From assembly GCA_002433075.1 (NCBI GenBank), contig DJHM01000056.1, positions 37,399 through 101,398 of the forward strand: a DNA stretch of 64,000 nucleotides. Direction: 5' to 3'. How positions within the stretch are numbered: position 1 is the stretch's first letter; the number at the start of each line of letters is the position of its first letter. This DNA is from Latescibacteria bacterium UBA6620. Lineage in GTDB: Bacteria; Latescibacterota; UBA2968. A program made the translations under genes and the position numbers. The notes beneath the pieces are model-generated. The model had not been told where the DNA came from. It did not search any database and saw only the letters and a program-made list of their open reading frames with translations. Positions 34,918 to 43,921 of the stretch are shown one piece after another.

Positions 34918-35147
34918 TGTCCTCTCCTTCCTGGGCAACACGGAAACAGCGACCCTCAACCTTCGCAACATCCGTGCCCCGAACTCGCCGATCTATCACA
35001 ACTTTCTGTATTACATCCAGTTATAGGCAAGAATCCCGATCCCGGTCCAGTGAGATTTCACGGTCAATCTGTCTCGACCCCCTTGTGATTTCAGCCAAAT
35101 TGGCAGTCTCCTGACGAAATCGGTCTTCCCCTGAGGGTACATTGTCG

Positions 35148-35175
35148 TTGTGAGAGCGAAGAAGCCCCTTATATT
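35148..35175 (+). promoter_or_regulatory. Possible promoter for the oxidase operon
   Basis: TTGTGA at 35148-35153, a 16-nt spacer and TATATT at 35170-35175, with the TTG start at 35184 only 8 nt beyond. This is the second case in the window of a -10 box almost touching the start codon. The -35 is weak, and the rest of the 266-bp gap between lon and this gene (34918-35183) shows nothing else I can support. Confidence 0.35.
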
Positions 35176-35183
35176 GCGGAGTC

Positions 35184-36344
35184 TTGAGCCAAAAAGTCTA
35201 CAAGCTTGCCGTCATTGGCGCGGGTGTGAACGGTCTGTGCGCGCTCTATCAGGCTGCGCAGAGGGTCCCCGGCGACACAGTTCTCCTCGAGCAGTATCCG
35301 TTCGGCCACGATCGAGGGAGTTCCCACGGTCACTCCCGGGTCACCCGGAGCGCCTACGTCGAAGAAGACTATGTCAGGCTTATGCAGGTTGCGCATAACG
35401 AAGCGTGGCCCAATTTAGAGCGCAGCCTCGATCGCCGACTGATTCATCGTTGCGAGGGGTGCTTCTATGGACCCAGCAGCAGCTCCTATGCTAAGTACGC
35501 AGAGGCTGTAGCCCGGGTCGGCGTAGACGTTGTCGAGATGAAGCCGGAAGACGCGAGGCAGAAATTCCCACAATTCACGTTCTCCGATGCCCTCGGTGTC
35601 CTGATCGACCGAACCGGCGGGGTGGTCGCCGCACGCGACACGATCCACGGGCTTGTCGACTATCTACGCAGCCGAAGTGAGCTGCGAGACCGAACGGCGG
35701 TCGTGGACATCGACATTCAGGCCGACCCGGTCAGGATCACGACAAGCACCGATATCGTGCTGGCCGATCGTGTGGTCATCACAGCAGGACCCTGGGCTGG
35801 CAAGCTCCTCCCTGAAATAAGGGACGGCCTGCAGGTCATTCGTCAAACCGTCGGCTATCTTCGGCTCGACACAGATCCGTCCCTGACTCAACCCAGTCGC
35901 TTTCCGGTCTGGGGGTACTTTGGTGAGCACAGTTCAATCGGGTTTTACGGGCTCCCCGAATACGGCCGCCCAGGTATCAAGGTGGCACGGCACGTCGTCT
36001 GGAACCGAAACGACGATCCCGATAAGATTCCCGACACGCCAACGCAGGAATCTCTCGACGACCTCGAGGCGTTCGCGGCCGAGCACTTTACCGACCCTTT
36101 GAAAGAGATTGTCAGCACGGAATTCTGTCACTACACGAACACGAGCACCGAGGATTTCATCCTGGATCATCATCCAGCGAACCCGAACGTTGTGATCGGC
36201 TCGGGCTTCAGTGGGCACGGCTTCAAATTCGGTCCGGTCACGGGGCGAATCCTGACAGATCTCGCACTCGACGGACATTGCGATCTGCCGGAATACGTTT
36301 CGGCTCGGGAAAGATTCCTCCTGCGAAAAAGGACGATCGCATGA
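35184..36344 (+). CDS. Monomeric sarcosine oxidase / N-methyltryptophan oxidase-like flavoenzyme
   Basis: 386 residues, typical for the family. N-terminal FAD Rossmann motif AVIGAGVNGLCALYQAA, the GSSHGHSRVTRSAY segment that contacts flavin, and Cys about 314 in TEFCHYTNTSTEDFILD, which matches the Cys that binds FAD covalently in monomeric sarcosine oxidase; then SGFSGHGFKFGP. It oxidises a secondary or N-methyl amine with O2, giving an aldehyde or imine and H2O2. Start TTG 35184 (GGAG close upstream). First gene of a five-gene catabolic operon; the downstream aldehyde dehydrogenase could take up the aldehyde. Substrate not determinable. Confidence 0.88.
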   Translation: MSQKVYKLAVIGAGVNGLCALYQAAQRVPGDTVLLEQYPFGHDRGSSHGHSRVTRSAYVEEDYVRLMQVAHNEAWPNLERSLDRRLIHRCEGCFYGPSSSSYAKYAEAVARVGVDVVEMKPEDARQKFPQFTFSDALGVLIDRTGGVVAARDTIHGLVDYLRSRSELRDRTAVVDIDIQADPVRITTSTDIVLADRVVITAGPWAGKLLPEIRDGLQVIRQTVGYLRLDTDPSLTQPSRFPVWGYFGEHSSIGFYGLPEYGRPGIKVARHVVWNRNDDPDKIPDTPTQESLDDLEAFAAEHFTDPLKEIVSTEFCHYTNTSTEDFILDHHPANPNVVIGSGFSGHGFKFGPVTGRILTDLALDGHCDLPEYVSARERFLLRKRTIA

Positions 36345-37126
36345 AGTGGGGATGTTGCGGAGACCATCAGCGCCTGTCAGACACCGCAGATGCAGGATTC
36401 GACTACGCGGAAGCACCCACTCGAATGCTCGTCCCTTCGGAATCCGATTTGCCCTCGGACGTCCAGGAGGCCTACGCATCCAGCCCGATCGTAGCAGAGG
36501 CGTTCAATGTGTTCGTGCCCAAGGAGATTCCCGTCGTCGGTCCAAATGTCGACGAGGATGCGGTTCGGTCACACGTCACCGTCTCGGCAGAGAGAGCGGT
36601 CTCACTCGGTGCTCGGGTCATTGTCTTCGGCAGCGGGGGCGCCCGCACGATTCCCGAAGGGTTCTCCCGGGCTGACGCGGACGAGCAGGTGCTGACCTTC
36701 CTGCAATTGGTCGCCGACGTATTCGACCCTCACGGATTGACGCTCGTCATCGAGCCGCTCCCGGCAAGGTCGTGCAACTACATCCATACCGTCTCTGAAG
36801 CGGCGGTTTTCGCCCGGAAGATCGACCGACCGCAAATCAGAGTTCTCACCGACCTGTCACACGCCCACGCAAGCGACGATCCGTTGGGAGCGCTCGCCGA
36901 CGTCGCCGACCTGCTCAGCCACGTGCACGTCCCCGTTCCGGACACTCCGGAGTGCGCGATCGACGGATCCGAAGTCTCGCATCTCGAACTCTTCAGGACA
37001 CTGCGCTCGATCGGTTACGATCGACGAATCTCGATCGAAGATCACGGCAGCCGGTTCACCGACTTCCTGGCCCAGGCTGCCCCCGTGCTGCGTCGACTCA
37101 AATCGCTCTGGGAGGAAGCTGCCTGA
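36341..37126 (+). CDS. TIM-barrel sugar isomerase/epimerase (xylose isomerase-like)
   Basis: 261 residues of the AP-endonuclease-2/xylose-isomerase-like barrel. The divalent-metal ligands can be traced: Glu in LVIEPLPARSCNYI, Asp/His in VLTDLSHAHAS, His in SHVHVPVPD and Glu in RISIEDHGS. ATG 36341 overlaps the oxidase stop by 4 bp. Probably isomerises or epimerises a keto-sugar or keto-acid intermediate; it could also be a hydroxypyruvate-isomerase-like enzyme. Confidence 0.85.
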   Translation: MKWGCCGDHQRLSDTADAGFDYAEAPTRMLVPSESDLPSDVQEAYASSPIVAEAFNVFVPKEIPVVGPNVDEDAVRSHVTVSAERAVSLGARVIVFGSGGARTIPEGFSRADADEQVLTFLQLVADVFDPHGLTLVIEPLPARSCNYIHTVSEAAVFARKIDRPQIRVLTDLSHAHASDDPLGALADVADLLSHVHVPVPDTPECAIDGSEVSHLELFRTLRSIGYDRRISIEDHGSRFTDFLAQAAPVLRRLKSLWEEAA

Positions 37127-37130
37127 ACCC

Positions 37131-38249
37131 ATGAACGTCACAGAGATCAAAACCATCGCTCTTGTTGGGGAAACCCCCGAAACGGGCTGGTCGAACGAAC
37201 CTGGCCCCGACGAGAACCTGCACACCCTCATTGTCATCGAAACCGACGAGGGCATCCAGGGCGTCGGAAGTTGCTTCACATCCAAAGGCCTTGTCGACGG
37301 CGCCGTTGAACTTCTCCGGCCCAACCTGATCGGCGAAAGAGCCGATGAGCCGGAACGCGTCGCCGAAAAGCTTCATCAGATGACCTTCTGGCAGGGAAGG
37401 GGCGGCGCCGTCACGCACGCCATCAGCGGGATCGACATCGCGCTATGGGACATCTTCGGACAGGTGTGCGGACAGCCCGTGGGACGGCTGCTCGGCGGCT
37501 ACCACCGGGACAGGATTAAACCATATGGCTCACTTCTGTTTGAGGACCCCGCCACCTTCCCCCGGGTGCTGGAAGCGGCGACTGCCAGGGGCTTCAAGGC
37601 CCTAAAACTCGGCTGGGGACCATTCGGGAGGGTTGATGCGGCCATGGACGAGAAACTCGTTCGCACCGCTCGGGAAACCGTCGGTGAGGAAGTCGAGATC
37701 ATGGTAGACGCAGGAGGCAGTGACCAGTTCTGGCCCCACGGATTCAAGTGGGCGGTCGAGAGAGCCAAGATGCTCGCCGACTACGATGTCGTCTGGTTTG
37801 AGGAAGCGCTGCCCCCCGACGACATCGAAGGTTTCATCCGTCTCCGCGATCACGCGCCCGTCCCCATCGCAGGGGGAGAAGTTCTCACCCGTCGACAGAG
37901 CTTCATCCCCTTTATCGAACGCGGAGCATTCGACATCATCCAGCCCGACGTGACCAAAGTGGGCGGCATCGGCGAAATGCGTCGCATACTTTACATGGCC
38001 CTTGACCACAACGTCCTTCTTGTCACCCACGGGTGGAACACGGCCATCGGACTTGCCGCCGACCTGCACATCGCCGCAGCCCATCCCACTGCGCGCTGGG
38101 TGGAGTACATTACTCCATCGCCTTACATCGAAGACATTGTAGCAACCCCTTTCGTAATCGACGATGATGGTCTTCTCGAGATTCCAACCGGCCCAGGTCT
38201 GGGAATCGAACTCGATTGGGACCGCATCCAGGCACATTCCCGAAGCTGA
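37131..38249 (+). CDS. Mandelate racemase-subgroup enolase-superfamily enzyme
   Basis: 372 residues, normal length. Catalytic Lys in FKALKLGWGPFG, metal ligands D in IMVDAGGSDQFW, E in WFEEALPPDD and E in AGGEVLTRR, then the His-Asp dyad (QPDVTKVGG and LLVTHGWNTAIG) that defines the mandelate-racemase subgroup. Most such enzymes are sugar-acid dehydratases, so a dehydratase acting on an aldonate-type acid is the best guess. ATG 37131 lies 4 bp after the isomerase stop. Confidence 0.9.
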   Translation: MNVTEIKTIALVGETPETGWSNEPGPDENLHTLIVIETDEGIQGVGSCFTSKGLVDGAVELLRPNLIGERADEPERVAEKLHQMTFWQGRGGAVTHAISGIDIALWDIFGQVCGQPVGRLLGGYHRDRIKPYGSLLFEDPATFPRVLEAATARGFKALKLGWGPFGRVDAAMDEKLVRTARETVGEEVEIMVDAGGSDQFWPHGFKWAVERAKMLADYDVVWFEEALPPDDIEGFIRLRDHAPVPIAGGEVLTRRQSFIPFIERGAFDIIQPDVTKVGGIGEMRRILYMALDHNVLLVTHGWNTAIGLAADLHIAAAHPTARWVEYITPSPYIEDIVATPFVIDDDGLLEIPTGPGLGIELDWDRIQAHSRS

Positions 38250-38299
38250 AACGCAGAAAAAACCCTCGCCAGAAGCCGAGTGCATTCAGGAGGTCAGTC

Positions 38300-39709
38300 A
38301 TGAAAATGTATGTGGGCGGAAAGTGGATCGATAAGAGTGAAACCATCGACGTGCTCAACCCCTTCGACGGGTCGGTCATCGACACGGTACCGCGTGGCGA
38401 CGCCTCCGATGTCGATACCGCGATCGCCTCCGCGGAGCGCGGCGCCGAAGCCATGGCCACCCTTTCCGGGTACGAGCGATACACCATTCTGCATCGTGCT
38501 ACCGAGATCATGGAAGAAAGGCTCGAGGATCTGGGTCGTACGATCACTCTGGAGGAAGGCAAAGTGATCGCCGAAGGCCGGGGCGAAGCAGCCCGGGCCC
38601 AGGAGACGATGACGTTGTCGGCCGAGGAAGCCAAACGGCTGGGCGGCGAGGTCGTCCCGCTCGACGGAGCCTCGAATGGTGCGGGAAAGTTCGGATTCAC
38701 GCTGCGCGTCCCCTGCGGCGTCGTGGCCGCCGTCACCCCCTTCAACTTTCCTCTGAACCTTGTGTGCCACAAGGTGGGGCCCGGACTGGCCGCGGGTAAT
38801 GCCGTCATCGTGAAACCAGCGACCGACACGCCGTTGTCTGCGCTCAAGCTCGTGGAAATTTTGCTCGAAGCCGGGCTTCCCGCAGAAGCAATCCAGTGTG
38901 TCACCGGGTCAGGCAGCTCCATCGGTGATTCGCTCTGCGGCGACCCTAGAATCCGAAAAATCAGCTTCACCGGGAGCAAGGAAGTCGGCGAGCACATCTG
39001 CTCGGTTGCAGGATTGAAGAAGGTGACAATGGAACTCGGTTCGAACGCCCCCCTGATCGTCATGGAGGACGCGGACATCGACCGTGTCGCAGACGCCACA
39101 GCCGTCACGGGATTCGCCAACGCCGGTCAGGTATGCATCAGCACGCAACGTGTGCTCGCCAGCGAGAAAATATATGGTGACTTTATCGATGCCCTTACCC
39201 CGAGGGTCGAGGCTCTGATTACGGGAAATCCGATTGAAGAAAGCGTCAAGGTGGGCCCCATGATCCGTGAGCCCGACGCCGAACGCGTCAATGACTGGAT
39301 CGATGAGGCCGTCGGTGGCGGTGCGCGCGTCGTCACCGGAGGGGCACGCGAAGGCCATATGCACCAACCGACGTTGGTGGCCGACGTCGATCCCGACATG
39401 AAGATCTCGTGCGACGAGCTATTCGGCCCCGCCGTTGGCGTCACGAAGTTCAGCGACATCGACGCAGCCATAGAAATGGCCAACCGCACCAACTATGGAC
39501 TGAGTGCAGCCGTATTCACGCAAAATATCGACTGGGCCATGGCTTTCGCTCACCGGGTGCAGTCGGGCAGCATACACGTCAACTGGGGCACTGTCTGGAG
39601 AGCAGACCTGATGCCGTATGGCGGACTCAAGGACAGTGGTATGGGGAAGGAAGGACCCAAATACGCCGTCGAGGAAATGACGGAAATGAAGATGGTCGTC
39701 ATTCATTAG
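38300..39709 (+). CDS. NAD(P)-dependent aldehyde dehydrogenase
   Basis: 469 residues. Catalytic Asn region TPFNFPLNLVCHKV, NAD-binding FTGSKEVGEHI, catalytic Glu in MELGSNAPLIV and the nucleophilic Cys in GFANAGQVCISTQRV; C-terminal MPYGGLKDSGMGKEGP. ATG 38300 has a perfect AGGAGG upstream; the frame is open further back but only over the end of the preceding gene. It resembles the lactaldehyde/glycolaldehyde or semialdehyde branch. It fits as the oxidation step after the flavin oxidase or the dehydratase in this operon. Confidence 0.93.
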   Translation: MKMYVGGKWIDKSETIDVLNPFDGSVIDTVPRGDASDVDTAIASAERGAEAMATLSGYERYTILHRATEIMEERLEDLGRTITLEEGKVIAEGRGEAARAQETMTLSAEEAKRLGGEVVPLDGASNGAGKFGFTLRVPCGVVAAVTPFNFPLNLVCHKVGPGLAAGNAVIVKPATDTPLSALKLVEILLEAGLPAEAIQCVTGSGSSIGDSLCGDPRIRKISFTGSKEVGEHICSVAGLKKVTMELGSNAPLIVMEDADIDRVADATAVTGFANAGQVCISTQRVLASEKIYGDFIDALTPRVEALITGNPIEESVKVGPMIREPDAERVNDWIDEAVGGGARVVTGGAREGHMHQPTLVADVDPDMKISCDELFGPAVGVTKFSDIDAAIEMANRTNYGLSAAVFTQNIDWAMAFAHRVQSGSIHVNWGTVWRADLMPYGGLKDSGMGKEGPKYAVEEMTEMKMVVIH

Positions 39710-39728
39710 TGGAGAGCTGCACAGAAAC

Positions 39729-40739
39729 ATGAAAATCGGCATCTGCGGAGCTCACTACGAAGTTCACGTGGGCGGAATGATCAAGAAGGCCCTCGAAGCT
39801 CCCAACGGGGAGGTCGTGGGGATGGTGGAGCCTGATGACGCCTACTACGAGAAGTACTCGAACGGGGGCGCCATCAAAAGGTTCGAATCTCTCGAAGACC
39901 TCGTCAGTACAGGTGGAGCCCAGGCCATCCTCGGGGGTGTCAACCACGACGAAAAGTCGGAGCTTGTCGAGTCGTGCGCTAGTCTGGGTGTCCACGTCAT
40001 CCTAGACAAACCCCTCTGCTCGACGCGCGAAGACTACGAGCGAATCTTCCACACGGTCGAAAATTCCGACATCAAGCTGACGATCGACTACTCGTCCAGG
40101 AACCGACCGGTCTTCATGGCTCTCCACGACGTGGTTCGAAACGGCAGCCTCGGCGATCTCGTCAGCTTGATCACCACCCATCCTCACAAGCTGGGGGCCT
40201 TCGCACCAGACTGGTACTTCGCCCCCCACAGATACGCAGGAACGTTCCATGACCTGGCTTGTCACGGCATCGATCAGATCCGATACCTGACAGGCCAGGC
40301 TTTCACCAGCGTGCACGCCGTCGGCTCGCTCCTCAAGCATACGGAGCCACCTCAACGGCTGCAGTTCGACCACGTCCAGGCCTCGTTCACCCTGGATGGC
40401 GGGACAACCGCTCTCGCGACGGCGGACTGGCTCACCCCCCAGACCTCACCCTCCTTCGGCGACACTCGTTTCATCCTCATGGGTACCGAAGGGTCCGCAC
40501 ATCTCCGGGCGTACGCCGAGGACCATCTCCTTGTCGTCACGAACCAGAAAGGGCGCTACGAACCTCCTCTTCCGGAGAGTCGTAACGCCCGTTTTTTCGA
40601 AATCCTCATCGACGCGTGGGAGCGTGACGAAGAAGGCCCGGTCAGTACTGCAGATGTCCTCGCTGTCGCAGATGCCTGTATCGCTGCCGAAACCTCCGCG
40701 ACTGGTAGTGGAGTCCTCACTCCAATCGGGGTTCGATGA
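39729..40739 (+). CDS. Gfo/Idh/MocA-family oxidoreductase
   Basis: 336 residues. N-terminal NAD(P)-binding start KIGICGAHYEVHVGGM, GVNHDEKSELVESC, and LDKPLCST, where the usual EKP catalytic motif is DKP (Asp for Glu), a mild variation. The substrate-binding His segment is FHDLACHGIDQIRYL. Acts on sugars or inositol-type polyols in the cytosol. Last gene of the operon; ATG 39729 is 19 bp after the aldehyde dehydrogenase stop and a strong terminator follows. Confidence 0.9.
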   Translation: MKIGICGAHYEVHVGGMIKKALEAPNGEVVGMVEPDDAYYEKYSNGGAIKRFESLEDLVSTGGAQAILGGVNHDEKSELVESCASLGVHVILDKPLCSTREDYERIFHTVENSDIKLTIDYSSRNRPVFMALHDVVRNGSLGDLVSLITTHPHKLGAFAPDWYFAPHRYAGTFHDLACHGIDQIRYLTGQAFTSVHAVGSLLKHTEPPQRLQFDHVQASFTLDGGTTALATADWLTPQTSPSFGDTRFILMGTEGSAHLRAYAEDHLLVVTNQKGRYEPPLPESRNARFFEILIDAWERDEEGPVSTADVLAVADACIAAETSATGSGVLTPIGVR

Positions 40740-40761
40740 GCATCGAGGCCAACTCGACACG

Positions 40762-40800
40762 AAGCAAAGCCGCAGGGATTATCGCCCTGCGGCTTTGCTT
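40762..40800. terminator. Intrinsic terminator, converging operons
   Basis: A perfect 16-bp stem AAGCAAAGCCGCAGGG (40762-40777) with its complement at 40785-40800 and a 7-nt loop ATTATCG. It lies between two convergent genes and can serve both strands, although neither side has a long T-run. Confidence 0.75.
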
Positions 40801-40819
40801 GTCCTCCTATGGTGTCCGA

Positions 40820-41938
40820 TCAGGCGTCTAGGTTAAACTTGGCCACCGTCACCCTTTCTAGGCGATCGGTAACAGGCTCGAACCCGACACCCGGTGTTTC
40901 ATCCAGCACGACACGGCATCGATCGTCCTGTTCGATCCAGCGGTGGGTGATGTCTTCCGTGTAGAACCTCGACGAGGGGAATACATCCGCGGGGTAGGTA
41001 AACCCGGGCAAGGTTCCCAGCGCAGCGCAGATTCCGGCGCCGACACCACTCTCGAGCATCCCCCCGACCCAAGCTTCCATCCCTTCCGCGACAGCCATGT
41101 CGTGAATCTGTTTCGCGTAGTACAGCCCCCCGACCCGCCCCGGCTTGACATTGATCATCCGGCAGGCGCCTACCTTCATCGCCAGTTTGAAATCTCGCGG
41201 GCTCTTGACCGACTCATCGAGACACACCGGGGTTCCGATGCTTTTCTGAAGTTCGGCGTGTTCGATTAGATCGGTGTGGAAAAGCGGCTGTTCGATCATG
41301 GCGAGATTGAATCGATCGAAGGCTTTCAACGTATCCGCGTCCTCGTGAAGATCGTAACCCGAGTTGCAATCCACGTGAATCACAGGATCGGGGAAGGTTG
41401 ATCGAACGGCCTCGAGCATCTCGATGTCCCAGCCGTGTTTGACCTTCAGCTTGATGCGTGGGAACCCCTGATCCACAGCGCCCTGGATCAGGGCCAGAAG
41501 CTCATCGATCGTATCCTGAACGCCAAAATCAGCCCCGCAAACGACTTCCGGCTGCTTTCCACCTAGAACGCGCCAGAGCGGCTCGCTTATCGACAGGCTC
41601 TGCAAGGCCCACCATGCTGTCTCGACGGAGGCCTTCGCGAATGAGTTTCCTTTGAAAACGGAAAGCAGGTCCAACAGTTCCGCAGCCAGATCGATCTCCT
41701 CCCCCAGAATACGCGGGAGGAAGAACGTCCTCACGTTCTCGAATGCAGATCGGGCCGTCTCTGGTGAGTAGGTGGGCGCGAAGAACGGCGTCGACTCCCC
41801 CCAGGCGGAATGTCCCCCACCTGTCAACTTGACCATGATCGAGTGAATCGTGGGATCTTCCCCGTAGGCGGTCCTCCAGGGGCTGATCAGGGGCAATTCT
41901 ACGTATCGGACTTCGGCCGATTCGATCTTCAAGAACAT
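40820..41938 (-). CDS. o-Succinylbenzoate synthase / N-acylamino-acid racemase-like enolase-superfamily enzyme
   Basis: 372 residues of the MLE/OSBS subgroup. The KxK base is in RIKLKVKHGWD, metal ligands D in VIHVDCNSGYD, E in AMIEQPL and D in CLDESVKS, and the second catalytic Lys in INVKPGRVGG. It aligns with the type-2 OSBS/NAAAR group in which the same fold makes o-succinylbenzoate for menaquinone or racemises N-acylamino acids. No men genes are nearby, so menC is not claimed. The start may be ATG 41938, but GGGAGG directly abuts it; TTG at 41932, 6 nt from that Shine-Dalgarno, is better placed. Monocistronic, divergent from lepA. Confidence 0.85.
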   Translation of the reverse strand: MFLKIESAEVRYVELPLISPWRTAYGEDPTIHSIMVKLTGGGHSAWGESTPFFAPTYSPETARSAFENVRTFFLPRILGEEIDLAAELLDLLSVFKGNSFAKASVETAWWALQSLSISEPLWRVLGGKQPEVVCGADFGVQDTIDELLALIQGAVDQGFPRIKLKVKHGWDIEMLEAVRSTFPDPVIHVDCNSGYDLHEDADTLKAFDRFNLAMIEQPLFHTDLIEHAELQKSIGTPVCLDESVKSPRDFKLAMKVGACRMINVKPGRVGGLYYAKQIHDMAVAEGMEAWVGGMLESGVGAGICAALGTLPGFTYPADVFPSSRFYTEDITHRWIEQDDRCRVVLDETPGVGFEPVTDRLERVTVAKFNLDA

Positions 41939-42019
41939 CCTCCCATCAAAACGATCTAAGGTTTAGAGCCACAATATAGCCCTGACGCCCCGACGACGCA
42001 CCGCAGAAAGCCCTCATTA

Positions 42020-42048
42020 TTGACTCGTACCGAGCGAACCCATATATT
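42020..42048 (+). promoter_or_regulatory. Near-consensus promoter for the lepA operon
   Basis: TTGACT at 42020-42025, exactly 17 nt, then TATATT at 42043-42048. The leader to the lepA ATG is about 58 nt with no obvious hairpin. It is the best promoter match in the window and would drive the nine-gene run to 56000. Confidence 0.7.
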
Positions 42049-42112
42049 TAGTCGCTCTACGTCATTGAGTTTCTTGAAGTTGGCACATTTTTGAGGTTAC
42101 AGACCCGACCCG

Positions 42113-43915
42113 ATGGCCGGCCCCGAAAACATCCGCAACTTCTGCATTATCGCACACATCGACCACGGCAAATCCACCCTCGCCGATCGACTTCTTGAGC
42201 ACACCTTCACCGTCACCAGACAGCAGATGATGGATCAGGTGCTCGACGACATGGATCTCGAGCGCGAACGCGGTATCACCATCAAATCGCACGCCGTCCG
42301 GATGGACTATCGCTCCGATGAGGACGAGGAATACATCCTCAACCTGATCGACACACCCGGCCACGTCGACTTCTCTTATGAAGTTTCGAGAAGCCTGACC
42401 GCCTGCGAGGGGGCGCTCCTTCTCGTTGACGCCGGACAGGGTGTCGAGGCCCAGACCGTCAGCAATGTCCTCCTCGCCATGGAGCACGATCTCGAGATCA
42501 TTCCGGTCATCAACAAGATCGACCTCCCGGGAGCGGAAGTGGATCGCGTGGTCTTGCAGATTCACGACCTGCTTGGTGTCGAAGAACACGACATCCTGAA
42601 GATCAGTGCGAAGAACGGCATCGGCATCGACGATGTCCTGGATGCCATCATCTACCGTGTCCCGGCACCAACCGGTTCCTCCGATGCCCCTTTGCAAGGC
42701 CTGGTCTTCGATTCTGTATTCGACCGCTACCGGGGCGCAGTCGCCTATGTCAGAATCTTCCAAGGTACCCTGAAGGCGCGTTCGGACATCCGTTTTTTCT
42801 CGACCAACCTGAAGTACGAGGCGGAGGAAGTCGGCACCCTCAGGTTAGGCAGGGTCAAGCGCGACACGCTCGGCCCTGGCGAGGTCGGCTATCTCATCGC
42901 AGGCATCAAGGAACTCGAAAACGCTCGTGTCGGCGACACCGTCACAAATGACGGGGATCCTGCCGACGAACCCCTCCCGGGTTACAAAGACGTCAAGCCG
43001 ATGGTGTTCGCGGGTCTTTACCCCGTCAACTCGGAAGACTACGAGGAACTGCGAACCGCCCTCGAAAAGCTCAGCCTGAACGACGCGTCACTGGCCTATG
43101 AGCCCGAAACATCGACCGCACTTGGCTTCGGATTCCGGTGTGGCTTCCTCGGGCTGCTGCACATGGAAATCATCCAGGAAAGACTGGCGAGAGAGTTTGA
43201 GATGGAAATCATCACCACGGTTCCCAACGTCGAATACAGCGTCCTCATGACCGACGGCGAAGAAATAGAGGTCCACAATCCTGCACAGATGCCGCCCTCG
43301 CAAAAGATCGAGCATATCGCCGAGCCCATGCTCGAAGCCCAGATCCTTGTGCCCTCCGAGTATGTTGGGAACATCATGAAGCTGGCTCAGGATCGTCGCG
43401 GCACCTACATCACAACCGAATACATCGACGCCGACCGGGCCCTGTTGCGCTACGAACTACCCCTGTCCGAGATCGTGCTGGACTTCTACGATCGGCTCAA
43501 GTCGGTCAGTCGGGGCTACGCGTCCTTCGACTACGAGTACAAAGAACATCGCCCGTCGCAGCTCGTGAAACTCGACCTCATGATCAACGGGGATCCGGTC
43601 GACGCTTTGTCTGCCATTGTCCACCGTGACAACGCCTACACCTGGGGCCGCGCCCTGTGCACAAAACTCAAAGAGCTCATACCCCGACAGATGTTTGAAG
43701 TCATCGTCCAGGCCGCGATCGGTGCGAAGGTCATCGCGCGTGAAACCGTCCGTCCCTTCCGAAAGAACGTGACGGCCAAATGCTATGGAGGAGACGTGAC
43801 CCGAAAACGAAAACTCCTCGAGAAGCAGAAGGAAGGGAAGAAAAGAATGAAGCAGGTCGGAAGCGTAGAGATTCCCCAGGAGGCCTTCCTCGCCGTCCTC
43901 AGCATGGACGAATAG
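42113..43915 (+). CDS. lepA: Elongation factor 4 (LepA)
   Basis: 600 residues, normal length. Translation GTPase thought to back-translocate or assist ribosome assembly. G1 AHIDHGKSTLADRLL, switch I ERERGITIKS, G3 DTPGHVDF, G4 NKIDLPGA; EF-G-like domains II, III and V follow, and the C-terminal LepA-specific domain has IGAKVIARETVRPFRKNVTA with GGDVTRKRKLLEKQKEGKKR. ATG 42113. First gene of the plus-strand operon, 6 bp before lepB, the classical lepA-lepB order. Confidence 0.98.
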   Translation: MAGPENIRNFCIIAHIDHGKSTLADRLLEHTFTVTRQQMMDQVLDDMDLERERGITIKSHAVRMDYRSDEDEEYILNLIDTPGHVDFSYEVSRSLTACEGALLLVDAGQGVEAQTVSNVLLAMEHDLEIIPVINKIDLPGAEVDRVVLQIHDLLGVEEHDILKISAKNGIGIDDVLDAIIYRVPAPTGSSDAPLQGLVFDSVFDRYRGAVAYVRIFQGTLKARSDIRFFSTNLKYEAEEVGTLRLGRVKRDTLGPGEVGYLIAGIKELENARVGDTVTNDGDPADEPLPGYKDVKPMVFAGLYPVNSEDYEELRTALEKLSLNDASLAYEPETSTALGFGFRCGFLGLLHMEIIQERLAREFEMEIITTVPNVEYSVLMTDGEEIEVHNPAQMPPSQKIEHIAEPMLEAQILVPSEYVGNIMKLAQDRRGTYITTEYIDADRALLRYELPLSEIVLDFYDRLKSVSRGYASFDYEYKEHRPSQLVKLDLMINGDPVDALSAIVHRDNAYTWGRALCTKLKELIPRQMFEVIVQAAIGAKVIARETVRPFRKNVTAKCYGGDVTRKRKLLEKQKEGKKRMKQVGSVEIPQEAFLAVLSMDE

Positions 43916-43921
43916 CCGAGC

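Noticed and set aside
34918..35183. Heat-shock promoter or CIRCE operator upstream of lon
   Set aside because: No inverted repeat of CIRCE type and no convincing -35/-10 pair on the minus strand were found.
40820..41938. Assignment as menC
   Set aside because: OSBS and N-acylamino-acid racemase share these motifs and no menaquinone genes are nearby.
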